A model generated the notes under the pieces. That model did no database searches, was not told the DNA's origin, and worked only from the letters and a program-made list of their open reading frames with translations. A stretch of 64,000 nt of DNA from Novosphingobium sp. G106 (GTDB taxonomy: Bacteria > Pseudomonadota > Alphaproteobacteria > Sphingomonadales > Sphingomonadaceae): the NCBI RefSeq assembly GCF_019075875.1, contig NZ_JAHOOZ010000001.1:682001-746000 (forward strand), given 5' to 3'. Shown here in pieces: positions 9,201-17,514 of the stretch. The position numbers and the translations under genes were made by a program. The stretch's first letter is position 1; every line of letters begins with the position of its first letter.

Positions 9201-11345
9201 ATGCTGCGTCGCTCGCGCGTGCTGGCAAAGGGGCTGGCTTTGTCTTTGGCGGTGGGCTTGGCCGCGCCGGCGGTGCAGGCTGCCGATCCGGCGCCTGCCA
9301 CGGCCACCACGTCCGCGCCGACGCTCTATTCGCCGGATAGCGATCCCTATTTCGCCCAGCCCTATGTCGACATCGACGAATGGCGCGATGCGCCGGTCCG
9401 TCACCGGTACGTCCACGGCGGTTTCAAGGGCACCGATACGAAGTTCTCGTTCTATTTCCCGCCCAAGGCGCAGTACCAGGGGCGCTTCTTCCAGCACATC
9501 ACCCCGGCGCCGGACAGCGAGAACCTGGCCCAGCTGGTGCCCGCGGGCGAGTTCAACAAGATCGGCTCGTCGATCGCCGCCGGCGCCTATTTCGTCGAGA
9601 CCAACGGCGGCGGCAAGATCGACCTCGCCAAGGGTTCGCTGGCGCTCTCCGATCCGATGATCACGGCCTACAAGGCAAACGCGGCGGCCGCGGCCTATTC
9701 GCGCAAGGTTGCGCTCGAGATGTACGGCGGCAAGCGGCCCTATGGCTATGCCTATGGCGGTAGCGGCGGCGCTTACCGCACGATAGGCTCGATCGAGAAC
9801 ACGCATGGCGTCTGGGACGGCGTGGTGCCCTATGTGGTCGGCTCGACCATGGCGATCCCGAACATGTTCACCGTGCGCATGCAGGCGCTGCGCGTGCTGC
9901 GCGACAAGTTCCCGCAGATCATCGATGCCGAAGAGCCCGGCGGCAGCGGCGATCCCTATGCCGGCCTTACACCCTACGAAGCCTCGGTCCTGCACGAGAT
10001 CGAGCAGATGGGTTTCCCGATGAAGAGCTGGTTCGGCTACAAGACCATGGGGCTGCACGGCTTCGCCGCGCTCTATGGCGGCGTCGCCATGGCCGATCCC
10101 ACCTATTTCAGCGATTTCTGGACCAAGCCCGGCTATCTCGGCCACGACCACCCCGAGTACTTCACCAAGGATCGCATCCAGTTCAAGACGACGGTCGGCG
10201 CGCCGATCACCGCGGCGGAAGCGGCCCGGCTGGGGCTCAGCACCAATCCCTTCGAGCAGAAGAACCGGGGCGGGGTGGATACCGCTTTCAAGGGAACGCC
10301 CGATGAGGCGAACAAGGTCGTCGGCTTCCGGCTGAACACTCCGCCGCCGCCGGTCTATTTCCTCGGCGGCGAGCTCGTCGTCTCGAGCGGGGCGGCGAAG
10401 GGCAAGCGGCTGATGCTGCTCAATCTTTCCGGCGATTCCGTGCTGCTGGGCTTCGCCGATCCGACCGCCGTGGCGCAGGTCGAGGCCGGGGATGAGGTTA
10501 CGGTCGACAATTCGAACTTCCTGGCGATGGAGACCTATCATCGCCACCAGGTACCGGGACCGGAATTCACCGTCTGGGACCAGTTCCGCAAGCCCGATGG
10601 CACGCCGATCTATCCGCAGCGGCCGATGCTGCTGGGGCCGATCTTCACCAAATCGACCGCGGGATCGCTCCAGACCGGCGTTTTCGAGGGCAAGATGATC
10701 GTCGCCGCTTCGCTCTGGGATCGCGAGGCGATGCCCTGGCAGGCCGACTGGTATCGCGAGCGGGTGAAAGCCCATCTCGGCGCGAAGACCGACGAGAACT
10801 TCCGTCTCTGGTACAGCGACCACGCGCTGCACGGCGACGAGCCGACCAGCGAGGCGGCGAGCCGGATCGTCACCTATGTGCCCGTCCTGCAGCAGGCGCT
10901 GATTGACCTCGCGGCCTGGGTGGAGAAGGGCGTCGCGCCGCCGGCTTCGAGCGTCTACCGGATCGACAAGGGGCAGGTCGTTCCTGCCTCGACCGCGGCG
11001 CAGCGGCGCGGAATTCAGCCGGTGGTGACGCTCAGGGTCAACGGATCGGACAAGGTGGAGGTCGCTGCCGGGCAGGCGGTGTCGTTCACCGGCACGATCG
11101 ACGTGCCGCCGGGAGCGGGATCGGTCGTGGCGGCGGAGTGGGACTTCGAGGGGACGGGCAACTTTGCCGAGACCTCGGCAGTGCCGCGCGGCGCAAAGCG
11201 GGCGACGGTCATCATCACGCATCGCTTCGACAAGCCGGGCACCTATTTTACGGGGCTGCGCGGCGTGTCGCAACGGCAAGGCGACCGCGCGACACCCTAT
11301 ACGCGCATCCGCAATCTGGACCGCGTTCGTGTCATCGTGAAGTGA
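9201..11345 (+). CDS. Secreted protein with a GGSGG hydrolase-like motif and a C-terminal PKD-like domain
   Basis: 714 aa from the ATG at 9201, which follows GGGAGAAGTAAGG. The signal peptide is LALSLAVGLAAPAVQAA. Near residue 188 sits YAYGGSGGAYRT, a GxSxG-like nucleophile elbow, so an alpha/beta-hydrolase-like esterase is possible. The motif DPYFAQPYVDIDEWRDAPVR near the start and YHRHQVPGPEFTVWDQFR in the middle are not ones I can place. The last ~100 residues (VSFTGTIDVPPGAGS, EWDFEGTGNF, HRFDKPGTYFTGL) look like a PKD/Ig-like module. Downstream of a TBDR with little spacing, it probably acts in the periplasm or outside on the same substrate. I do not recognise a named family. Confidence 0.7.
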   Translation: MLRRSRVLAKGLALSLAVGLAAPAVQAADPAPATATTSAPTLYSPDSDPYFAQPYVDIDEWRDAPVRHRYVHGGFKGTDTKFSFYFPPKAQYQGRFFQHITPAPDSENLAQLVPAGEFNKIGSSIAAGAYFVETNGGGKIDLAKGSLALSDPMITAYKANAAAAAYSRKVALEMYGGKRPYGYAYGGSGGAYRTIGSIENTHGVWDGVVPYVVGSTMAIPNMFTVRMQALRVLRDKFPQIIDAEEPGGSGDPYAGLTPYEASVLHEIEQMGFPMKSWFGYKTMGLHGFAALYGGVAMADPTYFSDFWTKPGYLGHDHPEYFTKDRIQFKTTVGAPITAAEAARLGLSTNPFEQKNRGGVDTAFKGTPDEANKVVGFRLNTPPPPVYFLGGELVVSSGAAKGKRLMLLNLSGDSVLLGFADPTAVAQVEAGDEVTVDNSNFLAMETYHRHQVPGPEFTVWDQFRKPDGTPIYPQRPMLLGPIFTKSTAGSLQTGVFEGKMIVAASLWDREAMPWQADWYRERVKAHLGAKTDENFRLWYSDHALHGDEPTSEAASRIVTYVPVLQQALIDLAAWVEKGVAPPASSVYRIDKGQVVPASTAAQRRGIQPVVTLRVNGSDKVEVAAGQAVSFTGTIDVPPGAGSVVAAEWDFEGTGNFAETSAVPRGAKRATVIITHRFDKPGTYFTGLRGVSQRQGDRATPYTRIRNLDRVRVIVK

Positions 11346-11447
11346 CGGCCAATGCGACACCTGCTTGCCGACCAGTTGCACCAAGCCCACCAATAAGCGC
11401 GACATAGCGTCATTACGCCGGTTGCGTACGGCCTGGCTTCGAGCTAA

Positions 11448-11482
11448 CGATCTAATTCAACCAAAAACGATCTTAAAAGATC
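11448..11482. promoter_or_regulatory. GATC-rich repeats upstream of the MFS gene
   Basis: CGATCTAATT (11448-11457) is identical to 6289-6298 upstream of the first TBDR. It is followed by the palindrome GATCTT-AA-AAGATC (11469-11482) 15 bp before the MFS start codon. A shared promoter element or operator is possible; no regulator is assigned. Confidence 0.35.
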
Positions 11483-11497
11483 AAATCGGGATGATGG

Positions 11498-12778
11498 ATG
11501 CAGGAAGCCGTTGCCCTGGCCGGGGTCGTCGAGACCGAGCCCGCCAAGACCGGATCGCCGATGCGCGATTCCATCCTCGCGGGCCTCGCGAACTACATCG
11601 ACGCGGGGTCGATCGTCGCTGGCTCAGCGGCCCTGGCCTTGTGGGCCGAGCTCTATGCGATGAGCCCGACGATGATCGGCCTGATCGGCGCGTTCAGCGC
11701 CAATGCGATCTCGGCTGGCGTCGGCGCGCTGATCGGCGGCGTGCTCTGCGACCGGTTCGGGCGCAAGCGCATCTACCAGTACGACATGCTGTTCTACGCC
11801 TTCGGCATGGGCTGGCTGACTTTCGCCGTTGCGCCGTGGATGATCGTGCTGGGCTTCGTCCTCGTCGGCCTCGCGGTGGGCGCAGATATCCCGGCTTCGT
11901 GGTCGCTGATCGCCGAGCTGGCGCCCCAGCGCGAGCGGGCGCGGTATAGCGGCATCGCCCAGATGCTCTGGTATCTGGGGCCGGTCGTCGTGCTAACGCT
12001 GGGGCTGCTGCTCGCGCCTTTCGGCCTGCTCGGCATCCGCCTGATCTTCGCGCACCTGTTGGTCCTGTCGCTGGTATTGACCCTGGCGCGGTCGCGGATG
12101 CGCGAGTCCCGTTACTGGGAAGCGGCGAAGGCGGCCGAGGATCATGTTGCCAGGGCCGACTGGCGCCAGCTGCTCCAGCCCAAGTACCTGAAGTCCATGC
12201 TGTTCCTCATCGGCATGTACGGCTTCTGGAACCTCTGGGCCGGGACCAACGGCTTCTTCTTCCCCTATATCCTGCGCACCGTCGGCGGGCAGAGCCAGCA
12301 GGCGAGCGTTGCCTTGCAGGCGCTGACTTTCGCCCTCGGCATGGCGTCGATCTGGTTCGTCTTCATGAAGCTGTCGGACCGGGTGAACCAGCGTGCGCTG
12401 TTCCTCGTCTCGGCGCTGATGCAGGTCGGCGGCATGACCTTGCTGGCGGTTCTGCCGCTGACCGGGCCGGTCGCCGCGGTCCATGTCGTCGTCATGGCCG
12501 TGGCGATGGGCTTCGGAGCGCAATCGTTCTTCCAGCTCTGGAGCGCCGAACTGTTCCCCACGCTGTTGCGCAGTACGGCGCAGGGCGTGACTTTCGCGGT
12601 GGTGCGGATCGGGCTGGGCGTGTTCAGCTTCTTCGTGCCGCTGCTCACCGCGACGGGCTTTCACATGCTGGCTTGGATACTCGTCGGGTTCTTGCTAGTT
12701 AGCGCTATCATAGGATGGCTCGGCGCGCCACGTAACGAAGGCAAGAGCCTTGAAGAGATAGAGGCCGAGCGCGCCTGA
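11498..12778 (+). CDS. MFS transporter, sugar/metabolite:H+ symporter type
   Basis: 426 aa with about 12 hydrophobic segments. The loop 2-3 signature CDRFGRKRIYQYDMLFYAFG and the loop after helix 4 (PASWSLIAELAPQRERARYSG) are those of the sugar-porter/metabolite:H+ symporter branch of the major facilitator superfamily, in the inner membrane. The central loop contains ESRYWEAAKAAEDHVARADW. It lies between the secreted GGSGG protein and the ThuA-like gene. An imported sugar, sugar acid or oligosaccharide product is likely, but the substrate cannot be read from the sequence. The last 80 bp of the gene contain a LacI-type box (12697-12710). Confidence 0.9.
   Translation: MQEAVALAGVVETEPAKTGSPMRDSILAGLANYIDAGSIVAGSAALALWAELYAMSPTMIGLIGAFSANAISAGVGALIGGVLCDRFGRKRIYQYDMLFYAFGMGWLTFAVAPWMIVLGFVLVGLAVGADIPASWSLIAELAPQRERARYSGIAQMLWYLGPVVVLTLGLLLAPFGLLGIRLIFAHLLVLSLVLTLARSRMRESRYWEAAKAAEDHVARADWRQLLQPKYLKSMLFLIGMYGFWNLWAGTNGFFFPYILRTVGGQSQQASVALQALTFALGMASIWFVFMKLSDRVNQRALFLVSALMQVGGMTLLAVLPLTGPVAAVHVVVMAVAMGFGAQSFFQLWSAELFPTLLRSTAQGVTFAVVRIGLGVFSFFVPLLTATGFHMLAWILVGFLLVSAIIGWLGAPRNEGKSLEEIEAERA
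12697..12710. promoter_or_regulatory. LacI-type box inside the 3' end of the MFS gene
   Basis: AGTTAGCGCTATCA matches the boxes at 3766, 6257 and 34127 and lies 92 bp before the ThuA-like start codon. It could regulate transcription starting inside the MFS gene for the ThuA-like protein. Because it is inside coding sequence, chance is more likely than at the other sites. Confidence 0.45.
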
Positions 12779-12801
12779 CGGCCACGAAAGGGAGAGATAG
12801 C

Positions 12802-13935
12802 ATGAGGATATTAGCCGGCCTGGTACTGGCCGCTACGTTGACCGCAGGAATCGCGCAGCCTGCCATTGCCGCCAATGCCTCGGCGCGACCGGTCACGGAT
12901 TGCCCTCTGCGCGACGCGCCGTTCTCGATCGATTCGCCGTTGGTCGACATCATGCTGAGCCCCGCCGCCAAGGCCGTGCTCGACAAGGCTGCGCCGGAGC
13001 GCTTCAGCAAGCTGCCACCGCGCTTCGCCGGCACGACGCCGCCGACATTCGCGGCGATCATCACTCCGCGGGAGGGCACTGCAATGGCGGGTATCAAGCC
13101 AGATGCACTGCCGGCTATCGACGCCGAACTGCGCGCGCTGCCCGTCACTGCCGCCGACAAGGTCGCGCGCTGCGCCCGCTACGACAACGACGTGCCGCGC
13201 TTCGACCTGCCCGCAGGCAAGCCGCACCTGCTGTTGTTCGAGAAGATCAACGGCTTCAAGGACGAGCCCTCGGTCAATGCCGCCCACGCCGCTTTTCTCG
13301 CCATGGCCGAGCGCAAGGGCTGGGCGATCGCGGTCACCGACAAGGCCGGCGCGTTCAACCCGGCGACGCTGCGCCGGTTCGACGCGGTGATCTGGAACAA
13401 TATCAGCGGCGACGTGCTCAGCCTGTCCCAGCGCCGCGCTTTCCAGGGCTGGCTTGAGCAGGGCGGGGCCTACATCGGCGTGCACGGCTCGGCCGGCGAT
13501 CCCGCCTATTTCTGGGACTGGTACGCCGACAAGCTGCTCGGCGCGCGGTTCCTGGCGCACCCGATGGCGCCGCAGTTCCAGAACGCGCGCGTGGTGGTCG
13601 ACAAGACCCATCCGATCTCGCAGACGTTGCCCGCCGAATGGACGATGAACGACGAGTGGTACTCGTTCAAGACCAACCCCCGCGCCGCCGGCGCCAAGGT
13701 GATCGCGACGCTCGACGAGAGCACCTACAAGCCCGTCGGCATGATGAACATCGACTTGCGGATGGGCGACCACCCGATCGCCTGGACCAACTGCATCGGC
13801 AAGGGCCGCATGTTCTACTCCGCGATCGGCCACCGCCCCGAGACCTATTCGGAGCCGCACTATGTCGCGATGCTGGAGACGGCAATCGACTGGGCAGCGG
13901 TGTCGGGGAAGAACGCCTGCCCGGCGAAGCGCTGA
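12802..13935 (+). CDS. Secreted ThuA-like protein
   Basis: 377 aa with a signal peptide (LVLAATLTAGIAQPAIAAN) and an extra N-terminal domain of about 120 residues (DAPFSIDSPLVDIMLSPAAK, then ITPREGTAMAGIKPDALPAI). The remaining part is a ThuA/class I glutamine-amidotransferase-like fold: HLLLFEKINGFKDEPSVNAA, FDAVIWNNISGD, EQGGAYIGVHGSAGDPAY, HPISQTLPAEWTMNDEWYSF and KGRMFYSAIGHRPETYSEPH. ThuA-domain proteins occur widely in carbohydrate loci with unclear catalysis; some act in sugar oxidation or trehalose use. RBS-like GGGAGA precedes the ATG. It sits between an MFS transporter and the GH2 enzyme, so a role in processing the imported saccharide is plausible. Confidence 0.85.
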   Translation: MRILAGLVLAATLTAGIAQPAIAANASARPVTDCPLRDAPFSIDSPLVDIMLSPAAKAVLDKAAPERFSKLPPRFAGTTPPTFAAIITPREGTAMAGIKPDALPAIDAELRALPVTAADKVARCARYDNDVPRFDLPAGKPHLLLFEKINGFKDEPSVNAAHAAFLAMAERKGWAIAVTDKAGAFNPATLRRFDAVIWNNISGDVLSLSQRRAFQGWLEQGGAYIGVHGSAGDPAYFWDWYADKLLGARFLAHPMAPQFQNARVVVDKTHPISQTLPAEWTMNDEWYSFKTNPRAAGAKVIATLDESTYKPVGMMNIDLRMGDHPIAWTNCIGKGRMFYSAIGHRPETYSEPHYVAMLETAIDWAAVSGKNACPAKR

Positions 13936-13968
13936 GATTGGATTGACAGGACTCGCCCTGTCCGAATA

Positions 13969-13983
13969 GGTGGTCTGACCAAT
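13969..13983. promoter_or_regulatory. FadR-type (UxuR/ExuR-like) operator upstream of the GH2 gene
   Basis: GGTGGTCTGACCAAT fits the 15-bp palindrome ATTGGTC-N-GACCAAT also seen at 20896-20910 and 24554-24568. TGGTC...GACCA half-sites are typical of FadR-subfamily GntR regulators. A TTGACA at 13943-13948 with a weak -10 (AATAGG, 13965-13970) places the operator over the -10/start region, suggesting repression. Confidence 0.7.
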
Positions 13984-13999
13984 TTGAGGGAGGGCCATT

Positions 14000-16651
14000 G
14001 TGGGCAAGCATATTCTCTTGGCGTCGGCGCTTGTCTGCGCGCCGCTGCTCCCCGTGCTTGCTCAGGCGCCCGCTACTTCGGTGCATGCGCCCGCGCAGTC
14101 CGCCCGCTCTGTCCTGCCGCTCGCCGACGGCTGGAGCTTCCAATATGGCGTCGAAGGCGATGGCCCTGTGGCACCCGGGTTCGACGACAACGGGTGGGAA
14201 CGCGTCTCGGTCCCGCATAGCTGGAACCGCATCGGCGAATATGCGCTGACGCGTTCGGGCCAGCACAACCAGCAGGGCATAGGCTGGTATCGCCGCACCG
14301 TGGACTCACCGGCGGCGGCCAAGGGACAGCGCCAGTATCTGGACTTCGCCGCGGTCGGCAAGATCGCCGACGTCTGGGTCAACGGCGTCCATATCGGCCA
14401 GCACAAGGGCGCATTCGCGCGCTTCCGCTTCGACGTGACCGCGCAGTGGAGGCCCGGCGCCGCCAACCTGATCGTCGTGCGCGCTGATAATTCCAAGCCT
14501 GCAGTCGGCAGTTCGACCGAGGACGTGATCCCGCTCTCGGGCGACTTCTTTCTGCATGGCGGCATCTACCGCGAGGTCTCGCTGGTCACCGCGGACGAGG
14601 TGGGGATCGACCTGCTCGATCACGGCGGCCCGGGCGTCTATGCGCGGACCTCCGAAGTGACCGAGGGCCAGGCTTTCGTCGAGGTCGTCACGCGGCTGCG
14701 CAACAACGGCAGCCGGCCGCGCAGGCTGACGGTCGTGACGAGGATCGCCGACGCCGCCGGGGCGGAAGTCTCTTCGCGCTCGCTGGTCATACCGGTCAAG
14801 GCCGGCGCGACGGCTCAGGCCGTGCCGACGCTCAACGTGTTGAAGCCGCACCTGTGGAACGGCCGCGCCGATCCCTATCTCTATTCGGTCACCGCGGAAG
14901 TCTGGGACGGTAAGCGGCTGGTCGACCGCGTCACCCAGCCGCTCGGCATCCGCACCTTCCGCTTCGATCCGAACGAGGGCTTCTTCCTCAACGGCCAGTA
15001 CCTCAAGCTCCACGGCGTCTCGCGCCACCAGGACCGGCCCGACAAGGGCTGGGCGCTGACCGCGGCCGATCATGCCGAGGACATGGCGATGATCGCCGAG
15101 ATGGGTGCCAACACGATCCGTCAGGCGCACTACCAGCACGCCGACCAGTGGACCGAGGAAGCCGACAGGGCCGGCATGGTCGTCTGGGCCGAGTTGCCCT
15201 ACATCACCACGCCTTCGTTGCGCGGCGGGCAGGGCTCGCCGGCGCTCTGGGCCAATGCCGAGGAGCAGCTGCGCGAGTTGATCCGCCAGGACTACAACCA
15301 CCCCTCGATCATGATGTGGTCGATCGGCAACGAAGTCGATTCGGCCAAGGGTTTCGGCATCAAGGGCGATCCGCCCAAGCCGCTGGCGCTACTCCAGCAT
15401 CTCGCCAAGGTGGCCAAGGAAGAGGATCCGAAGCGGCCGACGACTTTCGCCGACTGCTGCGAGGATCTGGGCATGATGCAGACCGCCGGCGAGCAGCTTG
15501 CGGGCACGGCGGACCTGATCGGCTACAACCGTTATTTCGGCTGGTACATGCCGCAGCCCTTGAAGGCGCGCCCGCAGCTCGGCGCGCAGATGGACCGGTT
15601 CCATGCCAAGCATCCCATGCTGCCGATCTCGATTTCCGAATACGGCGCTGGTGGCGCCACCAGCCAGCACAGCGACAACATCACGGCCGGCTTCCTCAAC
15701 TTCATGGGCCGCCCACAGCCCGAAGAGTTCGAGAGCTTCGTCCACGAGGAGAACTGGCCCGCGATCCGCGAACGCAAGTTCATCTTCGCGAGCTGGGCGT
15801 GGAACATGTTCGACTTCGCCAGCGACCTGCGCGACGAGGGCGACAGCGTCGATCTCAACACCAAGGGGCTCGTCACCGCCGATCGCAAGATCAGGAAGGA
15901 CGCCTTCTACTATTACCAGGCGCAGTGGACCGATAAGCCGATGATCCACCTCACCGGCACGCGCTATGCCGAGCGCGCCTATCCGACGATGGAGGTCAAG
16001 GCCTACAGCAATGCCCCGCGCGCCAGCCTAACGGTCAACGGGCAGGCGCTGGGCGAAGTGGCCTGCGAAGACCGCATCTGCCGCTGGCCTGATGTCGCCT
16101 TGCGAGCGGGGCCGAACGAAGCAGTGGTGAGTGCGTCGACCGGGCCGAGCGACCGCGCGACCTGGACCGGGCCGGATGCGGCAAAGGGCCTGTTCGTCGA
16201 GGCGGGCGACATCGCCGGTCACGTCGTCGGTGGCAAGCGCTTCGGTTCGGACAACTTCGTCACCGGCGGCGCGCCCATGTTGCTCAACATGGGCGGCTTC
16301 GGCGGCCAGCGGCTCGGCCCGCCGCGCCAGGTCCAGGCGCAGAACCCGGCGCTCTACGACTATTGGCGTGAGGGTAACGCCTTCAGCTATGCCTTGCCCT
16401 TGCCGAACGGGAAATGGACGGTGACGATCCACACCTTCGAGCCGCGCCCCGCGACCGATCCGGTGACGATGACGGTTACGGCGAACGGCGCGGTGGCGGT
16501 GAAAGCGCTCAACGTGAAGGAAGCTGCCGGCGGCGCGCTCAAGGGCATTTCGCGCAGCTTCCCGGTGAGGGTGAAGGACGGCGTGCTGCGGTTAGATTTC
16601 GCCGGGCAGGGCGGCCGTGCCGTGGTCGCCGCGATCGAGGTGACCAAGTGA
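14000..16651 (+). CDS. Secreted GH2 glycoside hydrolase (beta-galactosidase/beta-glucuronidase type) with malectin-like tail
   Basis: 883 aa from GTG 14000, with GAGGGAGGG 5 bp upstream. The signal peptide is LASALVCAPLLPVLAQ. The GH2 order is complete: sugar-binding domain (GWERVSVPHSWNRIGEY, VWVNGVHIGQHKGAF), immunoglobulin-like domain, then the TIM barrel with LKLHGVSRHQDRPDKGWAL. The acid/base Glu is in MWSIGNEVDSAK (about E445) and the nucleophile Glu in ISISEYGAGG (about E547). The C-terminal 150 residues (DYWREGNAFSYALPLPNGKW to FAGQGGRAVVAAIEV) look like a malectin carbohydrate-binding domain. Position within the glucuronate cluster and a GntR-type operator upstream favour removal of glucuronosyl or galactosyl groups; specificity is inferred. 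Its stop overlaps the next start (GTGA). Confidence 0.93.
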   Translation: MGKHILLASALVCAPLLPVLAQAPATSVHAPAQSARSVLPLADGWSFQYGVEGDGPVAPGFDDNGWERVSVPHSWNRIGEYALTRSGQHNQQGIGWYRRTVDSPAAAKGQRQYLDFAAVGKIADVWVNGVHIGQHKGAFARFRFDVTAQWRPGAANLIVVRADNSKPAVGSSTEDVIPLSGDFFLHGGIYREVSLVTADEVGIDLLDHGGPGVYARTSEVTEGQAFVEVVTRLRNNGSRPRRLTVVTRIADAAGAEVSSRSLVIPVKAGATAQAVPTLNVLKPHLWNGRADPYLYSVTAEVWDGKRLVDRVTQPLGIRTFRFDPNEGFFLNGQYLKLHGVSRHQDRPDKGWALTAADHAEDMAMIAEMGANTIRQAHYQHADQWTEEADRAGMVVWAELPYITTPSLRGGQGSPALWANAEEQLRELIRQDYNHPSIMMWSIGNEVDSAKGFGIKGDPPKPLALLQHLAKVAKEEDPKRPTTFADCCEDLGMMQTAGEQLAGTADLIGYNRYFGWYMPQPLKARPQLGAQMDRFHAKHPMLPISISEYGAGGATSQHSDNITAGFLNFMGRPQPEEFESFVHEENWPAIRERKFIFASWAWNMFDFASDLRDEGDSVDLNTKGLVTADRKIRKDAFYYYQAQWTDKPMIHLTGTRYAERAYPTMEVKAYSNAPRASLTVNGQALGEVACEDRICRWPDVALRAGPNEAVVSASTGPSDRATWTGPDAAKGLFVEAGDIAGHVVGGKRFGSDNFVTGGAPMLLNMGGFGGQRLGPPRQVQAQNPALYDYWREGNAFSYALPLPNGKWTVTIHTFEPRPATDPVTMTVTANGAVAVKALNVKEAAGGALKGISRSFPVRVKDGVLRLDFAGQGGRAVVAAIEVTK

Positions 16652-17514
16652 GCCTGCGCCGCCGCGAGGTTCTGCGCGGCGGCGCGGCGCTGGCGCTGTT
16701 GGGATCGGCGGCGCCTGTGGCCGGACGGAGCAAGGCGCCGCTCGGCCTTGCCGACATCACCGTCCTCAAGGAACTGAACCGCGACTATGCCGGCACGCTC
16801 AGAGCTGCGGCTGCGCTCGGCTACACCCATTTCGGCTTCCGCCTCGCGTCCTATGGCGGCGGCAATGAACCTTCGCCGCAGGACAAGGCGAAGATGGTGC
16901 GCGATGCCGGTCTAGAAGTCGGCGTCGTCCGCTTCCCGCCCGTGCGCGCCGACCACGATCGGCTGATCGCCGAAGCGGCCGGGATCGGGGCCAAGGTCAT
17001 CGCGATGAGCGCGGCACCGCCGTTCATCTCGCGCCAGCTCGGCGTGGCGACGCGCGCGTCGTTCGAGGCCTGGCTGCCCGAACTGGTTGCGCTCGGTGCC
17101 AAGTGCCGCGCGGCCGGGCTGATTTTCGCCTATCATAACCACTGGTGGGACGTGATACCGCTCGAGGGCGGGGAAACGCCGCTCGACATCATCCTGCGGA
17201 GCACATCGCCGACCGATGTAGCGATCGAGCTCGATCTCGCCTGGGCCTGGTACGGCGGCGTCGCGCCGCTCGACCTGCTCGCTCGGCTGGGGCCGCGGGT
17301 GGCGTCGATGCATTTGAAGGATATCGACCGCCAGCTCGGCAAGAGCACCACCGATCATGCCGTGGTGATCGGCGCGGGCGAGATGGACTACGCTGCGCTG
17401 CTGCCGCGCATCCGCCGCCTGACCACGGCGGTTGGCTATATCGAAGTGGATTCGCCACCCGACGGACTGGCTGCGGCAGCGGCCGGCGCGCGGTTCTTCC
17501 GCGAACATCGCTGA
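16648..17514 (+). CDS. Sugar phosphate isomerase/epimerase-like TIM-barrel protein with Tat signal
   Basis: 288 aa from GTG 16648, overlapping the GH2 stop by GTGA. The start SLRRREVLRGGAALALLGSA is a twin-arginine signal, so the folded protein is exported. The body is an AP-endonuclease-2/xylose-isomerase-like TIM barrel: LAYHNH-like FAYHNHWWDV, AIELDLAWAWYGG, ASMHLKDIDRQ and GYIEVDSPPD, which supply the usual metal-binding Glu/His/Asp residues. Exported members of this family are common in polysaccharide loci of sphingomonads and Bacteroidetes, and some act as sugar epimerases or hydrolases. Translational coupling to the GH2 gene and to exuT suggests it handles the released sugar in the periplasm. 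Confidence 0.85.
   Translation: MSLRRREVLRGGAALALLGSAAPVAGRSKAPLGLADITVLKELNRDYAGTLRAAAALGYTHFGFRLASYGGGNEPSPQDKAKMVRDAGLEVGVVRFPPVRADHDRLIAEAAGIGAKVIAMSAAPPFISRQLGVATRASFEAWLPELVALGAKCRAAGLIFAYHNHWWDVIPLEGGETPLDIILRSTSPTDVAIELDLAWAWYGGVAPLDLLARLGPRVASMHLKDIDRQLGKSTTDHAVVIGAGEMDYAALLPRIRRLTTAVGYIEVDSPPDGLAAAAAGARFFREHR

Noticed and set aside
6526..9228. 900-codon open frame antisense to the first TBDR
   Set aside because: The sense strand encodes a complete receptor with signal peptide, plug and barrel. The antisense product is Arg/Asp/Val-rich low-complexity sequence typical of the reverse complement of high-GC genes.
9132..11405. 757-codon open frame antisense to the secreted GGSGG protein
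   Set aside because: Same antisense composition bias, no ribosome-binding site, and the sense gene has a signal peptide and good start.
16414..16647. Upstream extension of the Tat-exported epimerase frame
   Set aside because: The extension lies inside the GH2 coding sequence in another frame; the GTG at 16648 places a twin-arginine signal right at the N-terminus.
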